64,000 bases of DNA, taken from the NCBI GenBank assembly GCA_029251525.1, contig JAQXDE010000055.1, positions 62,001-126,000 of the forward strand, given 5' to 3'. Below are positions 28,230 through 36,933 of this stretch, piece by piece. Every line of letters starts with the position of its first letter. The stretch's first letter is position 1. A program made the position numbers and the translations under genes. The stretch comes from Saprospiraceae bacterium. GTDB taxonomy: Bacteria > Bacteroidota > Bacteroidia > Chitinophagales > Saprospiraceae. The notes below the pieces were generated by a model that searched no databases, was not told the DNA's origin, and saw only the letters and a program-made list of their open reading frames with translations.

Positions 28230-29690
28230 ATGCCACAAGTTGTCAGAACTGATAGTGACAATTTAAATACTCAAATTGTTTTGACCATCACCAAGGATGA
28301 TTATGAACCAAAATTCAAATCAGAATTGAACAAGTATAAAAACAAAGTGTCAATGAAGGGGTTCCGAAAAGGAAAAACGCCTACCGCACTTATAAAAAAA
28401 ATGTACGGTCAGAAATTACTGGTTGATGTAATCAATGAAATGGTACAAAATGAGATTTTTACATTTATAAAGGAAGAGGATTTACAAACTATCGGACAAC
28501 CAATTCCTGCGGAAGATCAGCCAGCAGTTGATTTTAATGTAAATGAATTAAAAGATATGGAATTTCGTTTCGATTTAGGTTTAGCTCCCCAATTCGAACT
28601 AAAAGGAGTAGAGAAAACAACTTCATTCGATTTTAAAAAGGTGCAAATAGATGATGCCTTTTTGAATGAACAAGTAGAAGGTGGTCGGAAGAGAGTAGGA
28701 GAGCGAGTGCAGATGACTGACGATATTGAAGGAAATGATGTAGTTAAATTAAATGCTAATGAGTTGGACGGGAAAAAGGTAAAAGAAGGAGGTTGGGCAG
28801 CTAGTTTTTCTATTTTAGTAGATGAGATTGCTGATGAAAAAGTGAAGAAAGTGATTTTGAAGAAAAAAGCTGGCGATAAAATTACCGTTAATGTTTTCCA
28901 ATTAGAAAAAGATAGAGATGCTGATTTTGTTAGAAAAAATATGTTAGGAGTTCAGGAAAACGATGGAGATGTTGAAATCGGGCAAATGTTTGAGGCAACT
29001 ATCGAAGAAGTAAATCGTATACAACTTCCAGAATTAAACCAAGAGTTCTTTGATAAATATATGGGGCCTGGCAAAGTGTCAACTGTTGAAGAGATGAAAG
29101 AAATGATCAAAACTGATTATATTACTCATTACGACAAACAAGCAGATGCTTTAATGTTTAGAGATTTCAATGATATGTTGTTGGATAAAAATGAGTTGCC
29201 ATTACCAGATGCTTTTTTGAAGAGATGGTTAAAAACATCTGAGCAAAATGTACAAAATAAAGATGTAGAAGAAGGATATGAAGAGTTTGCAAAATCCTTA
29301 CGCTGGTCATTAATCCGAGGAGAGTTGATCAAGAAATTCAGTTTGGAAGTAACTGACGATGAGGTCTTTGAGGGGATCAAGGAACAAGTTCGTGGCATGT
29401 TTAAACAATATGGGATGGCTGATGCAGATGAATTGATTGTTTTAAATACAGCTAACCGAATGGCTGAAGACAAAGAGCAAATGAATAAAGTGTATGGTGA
29501 AATGATGAACGAGAAAGTATTCACCACCATTAAAGGAGAAATTTCTATTAATGAAACTCCAATTACCAGAGAAGATTTCGATGCTTTATTGCAAGAAGAG
29601 CGTGCAAAATCAGAAGCTGCACAGGCTGCAGCCCAAGAAAAAGAGATCGTTAATACTGAGGCTGAGGTAGAAAAGCCTGAAGAAGTGTAG
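28230..29690 (+). CDS. tig: Trigger factor
   Basis: 486 residues from the ATG at 28230 (MPQVVRTDSDN); the frame upstream to 28188 is not family-like. Ribosome-bound chaperone for nascent chains. The N-terminal ribosome-binding loop GFRKGKTP is intact. The middle domain corresponds to the PPIase region but is diverged (NELDGKKVKEGGWAASFSIL), as is common in Bacteroidota. The C-terminal arm domain is helical and ends in an Ala/Glu-rich tail. It is followed by clpP and clpX, the classic bacterial order linking folding at the ribosome with degradation. Confidence 0.93.
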   Translation: MPQVVRTDSDNLNTQIVLTITKDDYEPKFKSELNKYKNKVSMKGFRKGKTPTALIKKMYGQKLLVDVINEMVQNEIFTFIKEEDLQTIGQPIPAEDQPAVDFNVNELKDMEFRFDLGLAPQFELKGVEKTTSFDFKKVQIDDAFLNEQVEGGRKRVGERVQMTDDIEGNDVVKLNANELDGKKVKEGGWAASFSILVDEIADEKVKKVILKKKAGDKITVNVFQLEKDRDADFVRKNMLGVQENDGDVEIGQMFEATIEEVNRIQLPELNQEFFDKYMGPGKVSTVEEMKEMIKTDYITHYDKQADALMFRDFNDMLLDKNELPLPDAFLKRWLKTSEQNVQNKDVEEGYEEFAKSLRWSLIRGELIKKFSLEVTDDEVFEGIKEQVRGMFKQYGMADADELIVLNTANRMAEDKEQMNKVYGEMMNEKVFTTIKGEISINETPITREDFDALLQEERAKSEAAQAAAQEKEIVNTEAEVEKPEEV

Positions 29691-29799
29691 TACACTAGAA
29701 TAATGATATTCAATTTGTCTGTCAAAAAGATAAATTGATCGAAAAATATGCATTAATAGTTAAACAAAATTTATTTGGATTGTTTAACATTGTAAAGTT

Positions 29800-29832
29800 T
29801 GCGAATTGGAGGTTTTTAACTCCCAATTCGCA
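29800..29832 (+). terminator. Hairpin between tig and clpP
   Basis: A 10-bp stem (29800-29809 with 29823-29832) with a short irregular upper part. The tail (TACTTATTTATAT) is only moderately T-rich, so read-through from tig into clpP remains possible. Confidence 0.45.
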
Positions 29833-29917
29833 TACTTATTTATATAGAAAATCTTTTAAAAACTGGAAAATTTAAAACTACCTGTTTTATATTTTACCAA
29901 AAAAAATTAATACCGAT

Positions 29918-30619
29918 ATGTTTCCAAAAGATGAATTCAAAAAGTACGCTACAAAGCACCAAGGAATTAGCTCTCTGAATCTAGAGCGATTTGACAAAGC
30001 ACAACAGGAAGGGTTCAAAAATAGTTTGACTCCTTATGTAATCGAGGAACGTCAGATGAATGCTACACAGCTAGATGTTTTTTCTCGATTAATGATGGAT
30101 AGAATTTTGTTTCTTGGAACAGATGTAAATTTCCAAGTAGCTAATATTTTACAAGCTCAATTATTATTTTTGGAGTCGGTAGACCCGAAAAGAGATATCC
30201 AAATGTTTATCAATTCTCCAGGGGGAAGTGTGATCGATGGAATGGGAATTTATGATACGATGCAATATGTAAGTCCAGATGTAGGAACAATTTGTACAGG
30301 AATGGCTGCCTCAATGGGAGCTGTTTTATTATGCGCAGGTGCTAAGAAAAAACGTTCAGCTTTACCTCATTCAAGGGTAATGATTCACCAATTGTCAGGT
30401 GGAATGAGAGGAACATTTTCTGATATGGAAATCAGTTATAATTTCTCAAAACAATTAAGAGAAGAATTGTATTCTATTCTTGCAAATCATACTGGAAAAA
30501 CTTTTGAGCAAATTGAAAAAGATTCAGATCGAGATAATTGGATGAAAGCGAAAGATGCTAAAAAATATGGATTAATCGATGAAGTATTGGAGAGAAATGC
30601 AGGAAAAGATGATGCCTAG
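29918..30619 (+). CDS. clpP: ATP-dependent Clp protease proteolytic subunit
   Basis: 233 residues, longer than the usual 190-200 because of an N-terminal extension (about residues 1-35: MFPKDEFKKYATKHQGISSL and on). Catalytic Ser132 is in GMAASMGAV and His157 in SRVMIHQ; the Asp lies in the RDNWMKAKDAKKYGLIDEV region. Fourteen subunits form the chamber fed by ClpX, encoded 243 bases downstream. N-terminal propeptide removal before assembly is likely from the family but not shown here. An alternative start further in would shorten the extension, but no good internal ATG precedes the core before MNATQLDVF. Confidence 0.97.
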   Translation: MFPKDEFKKYATKHQGISSLNLERFDKAQQEGFKNSLTPYVIEERQMNATQLDVFSRLMMDRILFLGTDVNFQVANILQAQLLFLESVDPKRDIQMFINSPGGSVIDGMGIYDTMQYVSPDVGTICTGMAASMGAVLLCAGAKKKRSALPHSRVMIHQLSGGMRGTFSDMEISYNFSKQLREELYSILANHTGKTFEQIEKDSDRDNWMKAKDAKKYGLIDEVLERNAGKDDA

Positions 30620-30640
30620 CTTTTAGAATAAGCAAATTAA

Positions 30641-30678
30641 AAAAGAGCAGCAAGTTTTATTATTTGCTGCTTTTTTTT
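30641..30678 (+). terminator. Intrinsic terminator after clpP
   Basis: An 8-bp stem (agcagcaa with ttgctgct) extended by G-U and A-T pairs, followed by eight Ts. clpX is therefore likely transcribed at least partly from its own promoter. Confidence 0.9.
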
Positions 30679-30862
30679 GTGGAAAGAAATATTACCTCTA
30701 CCATCAAACTTTTAGTAACTTTGAGTGTTATTAATTGTCGTTAAGAATTCTACTTACTAGAAAAAAATGCCCGGTAAAATTTTTGATAAAACTTAAGTCA
30801 TTTAGCGTCAATATTCAAGAGGTTTAAAACAAATTAACAAAAAATCACAATACATTTTATTA

Positions 30863-32107
30863 ATGCGTAAATCTAAAAATACACATCGTTGTTCTTTTTG
30901 TGGAAGAGATAAATCTGAAGCACTTATTTTGATTGCTGGAATTGATGGACATATTTGTGAAGTATGTGTAGAACAAGCGGATGAAATTATTCAAGAGGAA
31001 TTATTCGCCGATAAAGGAAAAGAAACGAAAGAAGATTTTTTTCTTCCTGAAACAGTAACCCCTAAAGAGATTAAAAATCACCTTGATCAATATATTATAG
31101 GACAAAATGATGCTAAAAAATTCTTGTCAGTAGCGGTTTACAATCATTACAAAAGGTTACGTCAAGATGTAATGGATGATGGTGTGGAAATTGAGAAGTC
31201 AAATGTACTTTTTGTAGGTAGAACAGGAACAGGAAAAACATTGTTGGCTAAAACAATTGCTCGGTTCTTAAATGTTCCATTCGCTATTGTGGACGCAACA
31301 GTTTTTACTGAAGCAGGTTACGTAGGAGAAGATGTTGAAAGTATATTGAGTCGATTATTGCAAGTTTGTGATTATAATGTTACCGCTACTCAAAAAGGGA
31401 TTGTATATATTGATGAGATAGATAAAATTGCTCGTAAATCTGATAATCCCTCAATCACTCGCGATGTGTCGGGTGAGGGAGTTCAACAAGCAATGTTAAA
31501 AATGTTGGAGGGTACAATTGTAAATGTACCGCCGCAAGGTGGTCGAAAACACCCTGAACAAAAGCTAGTAAAGGTTAATACAGAAAATATTCTATTTATT
31601 TGTGGAGGTGCATTTGATGGCATAGAAAAGAAAATTGCAAATCGTGTAAATCGTCAGGTGATTGGTTTTGCAAGTGGAAAAAAAGAAAAAATAGATCGAG
31701 AGAATCTTTTACAATATATTTCACATCAAGATTTAAAAGCATTCGGTTTGATACCTGAGTTGGTTGGGCGATTACCTGTACTGACTTATTTAGAACCATT
31801 GGATTTGGAGGCACTGAAAAAAATTATTTCAGAACCAAAAAATTCTATATTAAAGCAGTATATGAAACTATTTGCTTTAGAAGGAATTCGATTGAAATTC
31901 AGTGAAGGAGCAATTGAGTATATTGCGGAAAAGGCATTGGAGTATGAATTAGGTGCAAGGGGCTTGCGTTCAATATGCGAGGCAATTATGACGGATGCTA
32001 TGTTTGAATTACCGTCTCAAAAAGAGGTAACTGAGTTTGAAGTAACAAGAACATATGCAGTGGAAAAATTAAATAAATCGAAAATTTCTAAATTAAGAGC
32101 TGCTTAG
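30863..32107 (+). CDS. clpX: ClpX ATPase, specificity subunit of Clp protease
   Basis: 414 residues, normal length. The N-terminal zinc-binding domain uses Cys10, Cys13, Cys32 and Cys35. The AAA+ core shows Walker A GRTGTGKT (119-126), Walker B VYIDEIDK, the pore-loop region after [18 protein letters not shown], and sensor 2 in LGARGLRSI. It recognises, unfolds and threads substrates into ClpP. It forms a functional unit with clpP just upstream and tig before that. Confidence 0.98.
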   Translation: MRKSKNTHRCSFCGRDKSEALILIAGIDGHICEVCVEQADEIIQEELFADKGKETKEDFFLPETVTPKEIKNHLDQYIIGQNDAKKFLSVAVYNHYKRLRQDVMDDGVEIEKSNVLFVGRTGTGKTLLAKTIARFLNVPFAIVDATVFTEAGYVGEDVESILSRLLQVCDYNVTATQKGIVYIDEIDKIARKSDNPSITRDVSGEGVQQAMLKMLEGTIVNVPPQGGRKHPEQKLVKVNTENILFICGGAFDGIEKKIANRVNRQVIGFASGKKEKIDRENLLQYISHQDLKAFGLIPELVGRLPVLTYLEPLDLEALKKIISEPKNSILKQYMKLFALEGIRLKFSEGAIEYIAEKALEYELGARGLRSICEAIMTDAMFELPSQKEVTEFEVTRTYAVEKLNKSKISKLRAA

Positions 32108-32366
32108 GTTAGGAAATAAGCCACTTAATTTAAAAGAACTTAATTGGTTAGTTTTACAAAAAGTTCTAATTTGCTTTGTTTGTTAGTATTTGTTAATTGG
32201 TTGAATTTTTTTGAGCATAAAGTGCTTAAGAATATAAGATCTTTAGAAATACCTTTTATCATCAATCCACTAAAATCAATAGCAGGTGTTGTATTTATTC
32301 AAGATTTAAGATTAAAGTCAATTTATTGACTTTATTTATAATTATAGAGAGAGCGTTTATTGTACA
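32108..32366 (+). other. Intergenic after clpX
   Basis: 259 AT-rich bases before the terminator at 32367. A 61-codon frame here (32144-32329) starts with hydrophobic residues but lacks support from spacing or family texture, so it is not called. Confidence 0.4.
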
Positions 32367-32402
32367 CCCCGTTTCGGAATCATCCGGAATGGGGCTTTTT
32401 GT
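32367..32402 (+). terminator. Intrinsic terminator upstream of truA
   Basis: A 12-bp stem (ccccgtttcgga with tccggaatgggg; two wobble pairs), a 4-base loop and a T-rich tail. It closes the clpX transcript 58 bases before truA. Confidence 0.8.
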
Positions 32403-32459
32403 TTTCATTAAAAAAATTACTATTTCAAAATTTACTTGTTTACTTTGCACAAAAAAAGC

Positions 32460-33236
32460 ATGAGATATTTTGCTGAACTTTCATACAAAGGAACAAACTA
32501 CAATGGTTGGCAACGTCAACCAAATGCCCCGACCATTCAGCAAACTATAGAAACAGCTTTTTCTTTAATTCTTCGGACTCCTACACAGGTAATGGGATGT
32601 GGTCGGACTGATTCGGGTGTTCATGCAAGTCAATTTTTCATTCATTTTGAGGTCGAAGAAATACCAAGAGGTTTTGAAAAGAATTTTCAAAGATTATTTC
32701 TGAATAGGGTAAATAAATATTTACCCACTGATATTACAATTCATAGATTGATTGAAGTAGCGGAATCTGCACATGTTCGCTTTGATGCTTATTATAGAGC
32801 CTATGAGTATCATATAATTTTTGAGAAAAACCCTTTTTTAGCTGAAACAGCTTTTCGATTTTCTCAAGGGAAAAAGTTGGATTTTGATAAAATGCAAGCT
32901 GCTGCAAAACTATTGTTAAATTATAATGAATTTTTTACTTTTTGTAAAACTAAATCTGATGCAAAAACCATGATATGCATAATAAAAAGGTCAGAATGGG
33001 TTTGGAAGAAGGAAGGAAAACATTTAGTCTTTCACATTGCAGCTAATCGGTTTTTAAGAGGAATGGTTCGATTGGTGGTAGGAATGTGTCTTAATGTAGG
33101 AATGGGAAAAGTTTCATTAGATGAAGTGAAAGAGGCATTGGATGCTCAAAAACGTTTGAAAAAAAGTTATAGTGTTCCCCCAAATGGATTGTTCTTGGCT
33201 CAGATTAAATATCCTTTTTCAGACGCTGATTATTAA
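32460..33236 (+). CDS. truA: tRNA pseudouridine(38-40) synthase
   Basis: 258 residues from the ATG at 32460 (MRYFAELSYKGTNYNGWQRQ). Isomerises uridines in the tRNA anticodon stem-loop. The catalytic Asp51 sits in GCGRTDSGVHA, the TruA signature; the C-terminal half has HIAANRFLRGMVRLVVGMCL and the closing YSVPPNGLFL motif. The upstream in-frame start at 32436 lies within the presumed promoter region. The TAA stop is placed in the loop of a 19-bp hairpin. Confidence 0.96.
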   Translation: MRYFAELSYKGTNYNGWQRQPNAPTIQQTIETAFSLILRTPTQVMGCGRTDSGVHASQFFIHFEVEEIPRGFEKNFQRLFLNRVNKYLPTDITIHRLIEVAESAHVRFDAYYRAYEYHIIFEKNPFLAETAFRFSQGKKLDFDKMQAAAKLLLNYNEFFTFCKTKSDAKTMICIIKRSEWVWKKEGKHLVFHIAANRFLRGMVRLVVGMCLNVGMGKVSLDEVKEALDAQKRLKKSYSVPPNGLFLAQIKYPFSDADY

Positions 33237-33256
33237 TATAATCAGCGTCTGAAAAA
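33215..33256. terminator. Convergent hairpin with the truA stop in its loop
   Basis: A perfect 19-bp stem (33215-33233 with 33238-33256) and loop TAAT; the truA TAA occupies 33234-33236. The U-tract precedes and the A-tract follows the stem core in both directions, the reverse of a textbook terminator, so it may act in 3'-end processing or protection. Confidence 0.7.
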
Positions 33257-33260
33257 ATAG

Positions 33261-34004
33261 TTATTTTACAATTGCTGCAAAGGGATCGCTAGTTAAACCA
33301 TAAGCTTCCAAACTCACCGCACCTTTTACATCCAAAACTTTTATATCAAAGAGTCCTCTATGCAAAGTGGATATTTTTGCGCCAGTTTCTAAAGTAATCC
33401 AATCCTCCCAAGTGAATTCTAAACCTCCAACAGGAATTATTTTCACCCACATTTTATAACTTTTTGGTAGTCCTTTTTCATCCAAAATCCAACCGTAAGC
33501 GTCGCCCGGTGTTACTCCACCTGATTCGTATGAAACCATTATGGCATCTCGACCATCTTTAGTTTTGACTAAACTTCGACTAGTGCCTTCGTCAAATGCT
33601 TTTGCTGGAGCATTGAACCAAAATGAATCATTGCAAAAATACCCCCATGCTTTACTTATTAATTTTTTGGCCTTGTCGCCTGTAATTTCCACTCCATTGG
33701 TAAAGGATTTACCAGTAACTGATTTGGTATGCAGTAAGACTTCATTATCATCCCAAATTACTTTCACATAGTTTCTACCTTTATCCCATAGGTATTGTTG
33801 ACGATCTGCAAAATTCCAACTAATGATATTGGTAGTGTCCCATGCAGTTTTATTAATGGCTGTCATCATTTTTTGAGCAAGTGCATCAGCTTGTGGAGAA
33901 GTAAAATTTGCTGGTCTAGACTGGTGTTTCATGATTCCATAAATTGTTAGAATCAATAGTAGGCTGGCGAGACCGATAAATAACCATTTAAAGAATTTTT
34001 TCAT
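33261..34004 (-). CDS. Membrane-anchored protein of unknown function
   Basis: 247 residues. Residues about 5-26 are an uncleaved signal anchor or signal peptide without a lipobox (WLFIGLASLLLILTIYGIM). The remaining domain is Trp-, Lys- and Asp-rich (ISWNFADRQQYLWDKGRNYV, GYFCNDSFWFNAPAKAFDEG, YGWILDEKGLPKSYKMWV). It has the texture of a beta-rich, LolA/outer-membrane-lipoprotein-sorting-like fold, but that is only an impression. Exported and anchored is the safe statement. The gene converges with truA and is followed upstream by a FemAB/GNAT-like gene in the same direction. Confidence 0.8.
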   Translation of the reverse strand: MKKFFKWLFIGLASLLLILTIYGIMKHQSRPANFTSPQADALAQKMMTAINKTAWDTTNIISWNFADRQQYLWDKGRNYVKVIWDDNEVLLHTKSVTGKSFTNGVEITGDKAKKLISKAWGYFCNDSFWFNAPAKAFDEGTSRSLVKTKDGRDAIMVSYESGGVTPGDAYGWILDEKGLPKSYKMWVKIIPVGGLEFTWEDWITLETGAKISTLHRGLFDIKVLDVKGAVSLEAYGLTSDPFAAIVK

Positions 34005-34131
34005 TGGAGATTTTTTTTGAAAGTTGTAAATATATAATTGATTACAGTATTATTTTGCTAACTCTTTGGGAATAGTTGAACGATTAATCAGGTTAAAAAT
34101 CTGATAATATAAGTTGGTTTTATTTTCTCTT

Positions 34132-35022
34132 TTACAGAAATTTCCGCCAACCTTTTTTTCTCTTAATCTGAAAATAAGGAGCCGGCTTCGCCCCGAATCC
34201 CTCTGTCCATTTTTCATTGGTATTAAAATCAAATATGATTGGTCGAGTAGCATTTGTTTGGATAATTCGATCAATCAGCATATGATGAGCTCCCATTTTA
34301 TCTCCATTTTCAGATTTAGTACCAATGAGGCTCAATAATCTTCCATGACTAAAAATAAAAAAATCTGCTGCCAATAAGTTACCATTTTTGTCTTCAACTC
34401 CAGCTGAGAAACCTAACCCTCGGTGCATTGCATTATACATAATCCTCTGTAATGCATGGAATTTTTCATTTACCCATTTTTTATCCTTTGTATATTTCTT
34501 ATAAAAATTAGCTAGGACTTCTGGTTTTAAATTAGCAATTGAGGATATTGAAGATGCCTCTGCTTTTGCAATAGTATCCATAGTAGGTTTGGAGTAATCG
34601 TTGGCAATACTAGGATAATCTTTATTCAAAATTATGTTATAATTTTGCAGTTCTGTTTTTTCAAAGTCTAAACCATCTTGTAAGTAAACATCTTCATTGA
34701 GTGCTATCTCTATATTTTGATATTCAGGAGGAATAGCATCTAAGAATGTATCTACTCGTTTTTTTGATAAAACATTTACGGAGTAAATACCCGATGATCG
34801 AATCCAATACGGAATATACAATTCTTTGGTTTTTAGCATTTTTGGTCTCCAAATTAGTGGCAAAACTGACTCGTAATCACCTTCAACTAAGCAATCCCAA
34901 TTTTTAGAAACATTGTTTAAAAACCACATATAGCCAAATGGATTCCCATTATTAGCAAAATGTACACAACTATTCCATTTATTTTTATCGATTTCTTCAG
35001 CCTTTAAATAATGTATATTCAT
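34132..35022 (-). CDS. FemAB/GNAT-like acyltransferase
   Basis: 296 residues. The organisation suggests two weakly similar GNAT halves: an N-terminal part with NPFGYMWFLNN and PLIWRPKM, and a C-terminal part with FSAGVEDKNGNLLAADFFIF, SLIGTKSENGDKMGAHHMLI and FDFNTNEKWTEGFGAKPAPY. This closing pattern (substitute acyl donor, then gathering at a terminal FGA...PY) is seen in FemAB-like and GNAT proteins of Bacteroidota. Substrate unknown; amino-acid transfer to a cell-wall or small-molecule acceptor is possible. No catalytic residue can be assigned. Confidence 0.75.
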   Translation of the reverse strand: MNIHYLKAEEIDKNKWNSCVHFANNGNPFGYMWFLNNVSKNWDCLVEGDYESVLPLIWRPKMLKTKELYIPYWIRSSGIYSVNVLSKKRVDTFLDAIPPEYQNIEIALNEDVYLQDGLDFEKTELQNYNIILNKDYPSIANDYSKPTMDTIAKAEASSISSIANLKPEVLANFYKKYTKDKKWVNEKFHALQRIMYNAMHRGLGFSAGVEDKNGNLLAADFFIFSHGRLLSLIGTKSENGDKMGAHHMLIDRIIQTNATRPIIFDFNTNEKWTEGFGAKPAPYFQIKRKKGWRKFL

Positions 35023-35263
35023 ATTATTTGAACTCTTTTTTTACTGGTTACAAAAGTATAACAATCCAAATCAGAAAAGGATTTTTGAGTTCATAAATTA
35101 TATGGAAATTTGATTTAGATAAAATACCAATAATTAGTGTTAACCAATTACAAAGGACGAAGGGAAGGAATTTTGGAAGAATACAGTTTTAATATAAAAG
35201 GAGTTTAACTTTTAATAATTTTCCCTCAGCTTATTGAAGTTTATATTATCTATTATTTTTAAT

Positions 35264-35302
35264 AAAAAAGGTGTCATCATAACAATGATAACACCTTTTT
35301 AA
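35264..35302 (-). terminator. Terminator after glyA
   Basis: A 16-bp stem with one mismatch (35265-35280 with 35285-35300), loop AACA; on the minus strand it is followed by a U-run. Confidence 0.87.
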
Positions 35303-35315
35303 TTTTTAAATAAAG

Positions 35316-36599
35316 CTACAAAACACCTACAGATGCATACAATGGGAAATTTTCCATAAATGTATTTACCTCTCCTTTGATTTCGAGAATTAAATCATCA
35401 TTTTCGAAGTCTGAGAGAAGTCTATCAATCCATCTCACCACTTGGACAGAGTCTTCTTCATTAAATCCACGAGAAGTAATGGCAGCAGTTCCTACTCTAA
35501 TTCCAGATGTAACAAATGGGCTTTGTGTATCAAAAGGAACCATGTTTTTATTGACAGTTATATCAGCTAAAACAAGAGCATTTTCAGCTTGTTTTCCGGT
35601 TACATTCTTACTTCTTAAATCTATCAGCATCAAATGATTGTCAGTTCCACCTGAAATTATTTTATACCCTTTTTCCATGAAGGCATTTGCCATGGCCTGT
35701 GCATTTTTTATGACTTGTTGACCGTATATTTTAAATTCAGGTTGTAAAGCTTCATTGAATGCAACTGCTTTAGCAGCAATCACATGCTCTAATGGACCAC
35801 CTTGCATACCAGGAAAAACACCACTATTCAAAATAGCAGACATTTTGATAGGATTCCCTTTTTTAGTTGTTCGTCCCCAAGGATTATTGAAATTTTTTCC
35901 CATCATAATTGCCCCGCCTCTTGGGCCTCTTAAAGTTTTATGGGTCGTTGTTGTTACGATATGGCAATGTGGAATGGGATCATTTAGTAAACCTGCAGCA
36001 ATCAATCCTGCAGGATGTGCGATATCAGCTAAAAGTAATGCACCAACTTTATCAGCGATTGCTCGAAAACGAGCATAATCCCAATCTCTAGAGTAAGCTG
36101 ATGCGCCACAAACGATTAATTTAGGATTAACCTCCAAAGCTTTTGCTTCTACTTTATCCATATCAATAGTACCAGTTTCTGATTCAACACCATAAAAGTT
36201 TGGCTTAAAGTGCTTCCCAGAAAAATTGACTGGCGACCCATGTGAAAGGTGTCCTCCATGGGAAAGATCAAAACCAAGAATTGTATCTCCTGGTTGCAAA
36301 ACAGCTAAGAAAACAGCAGCATTTGCTTGAGCACCTGAGTGAGGTTGTACATTTGCATATTCAGCACCAAATAATTCTTTTAAATAGTCAATTGCTAATT
36401 GTTCGATTTCATCGACCACTTCACAGCCACCATAGTATCTTTTTCCAGGGTAGCCTTCAGCATATTTATTAGTCAAGCAACTTCCCATCGCATCGATGAC
36501 ATCTTGGCTTGTAAAATTTTCAGAAGCAATTAATTCTACACCATTTCTTTGGCGATGCAATTCCTTATTGATGAGACTTTGAATGACCTTGTTTTTCAT
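35316..36599 (-). CDS. glyA: Serine hydroxymethyltransferase
   Basis: 427 residues from the ATG at 36599 ([13 protein letters not shown]); the open frame extends to 36698 but a -7 box lies between, which excludes the longer start. PLP enzyme that interconverts serine and glycine with tetrahydrofolate, the main source of one-carbon units. Motifs: [46 protein letters not shown], and [14 protein letters not shown] with the PLP-binding Lys. It is functionally linked to serA at 6.4 kb but not to its neighbours. Confidence 0.97.
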   Translation of the reverse strand: MKNKVIQSLINKELHRQRNGVELIASENFTSQDVIDAMGSCLTNKYAEGYPGKRYYGGCEVVDEIEQLAIDYLKELFGAEYANVQPHSGAQANAAVFLAVLQPGDTILGFDLSHGGHLSHGSPVNFSGKHFKPNFYGVESETGTIDMDKVEAKALEVNPKLIVCGASAYSRDWDYARFRAIADKVGALLLADIAHPAGLIAAGLLNDPIPHCHIVTTTTHKTLRGPRGGAIMMGKNFNNPWGRTTKKGNPIKMSAILNSGVFPGMQGGPLEHVIAAKAVAFNEALQPEFKIYGQQVIKNAQAMANAFMEKGYKIISGGTDNHLMLIDLRSKNVTGKQAENALVLADITVNKNMVPFDTQSPFVTSGIRVGTAAITSRGFNEEDSVQVVRWIDRLLSDFENDDLILEIKGEVNTFMENFPLYASVGVL

Positions 36600-36933
36600 A
36601 TTGTTATAAATATAAAGTGATTTTGAAATAAGAAAGTGCAAAGGTAAGTAGTTAAATTCTCTATTTAAAATATTAAAAAAAACTTTTTTACGACGCAAAA
36701 GCTTGGTTTTTAAAGTTGGTAAGGTTTATGCATATATTAATTAATTAAAGAATGTTTGAAAATTTTAATATAAGGAATGGTGAGTCCTCTAAGTTTTCAA
36801 AACCTCTATTAACAGTTAAGTTTTATGGAAATCAAATGATTGGTTTGCAATAAATTGATTAATATCAAATTAAAAAAATCAATCAACTAAGTATCTTTTA
36901 TTATTTTTACAAATTCTGCAAAACAATAGAATT
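36600..36933. other. Divergent region glyA / phosphatase
   Basis: 334 bases with the glyA promoter box at 36639-36646. The rest is AT-rich; no promoter pair is clear for the plus-strand phosphatase gene and no ORF is supported. Confidence 0.45.
36639..36646 (-). promoter_or_regulatory. -7 box TACCTTTG of glyA
   Basis: On the minus strand TACCTTTG lies with its end 40 bases before the ATG at 36599 and is followed by CACTTTC. A TTTT occurs 20 bases before it at the -33 position, a near match. The predicted transcript starts near 36632, so the upstream extension of the reading frame would not be translated. Confidence 0.55.

Noticed and set aside
29129-29725. 198-codon minus-strand frame over tig
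   Set aside because: It is antisense to a clear tig gene; the translation is Ser/Ala-rich with no domain and reflects codon structure of the plus strand.
32144-32329. 61-codon frame between clpX and truA
   Set aside because: No family texture and it sits before the terminator at 32367 without a promoter box; likely chance.
35755-36078. 107-codon plus-strand frame over glyA
   Set aside because: Shadow of glyA; no independent support.
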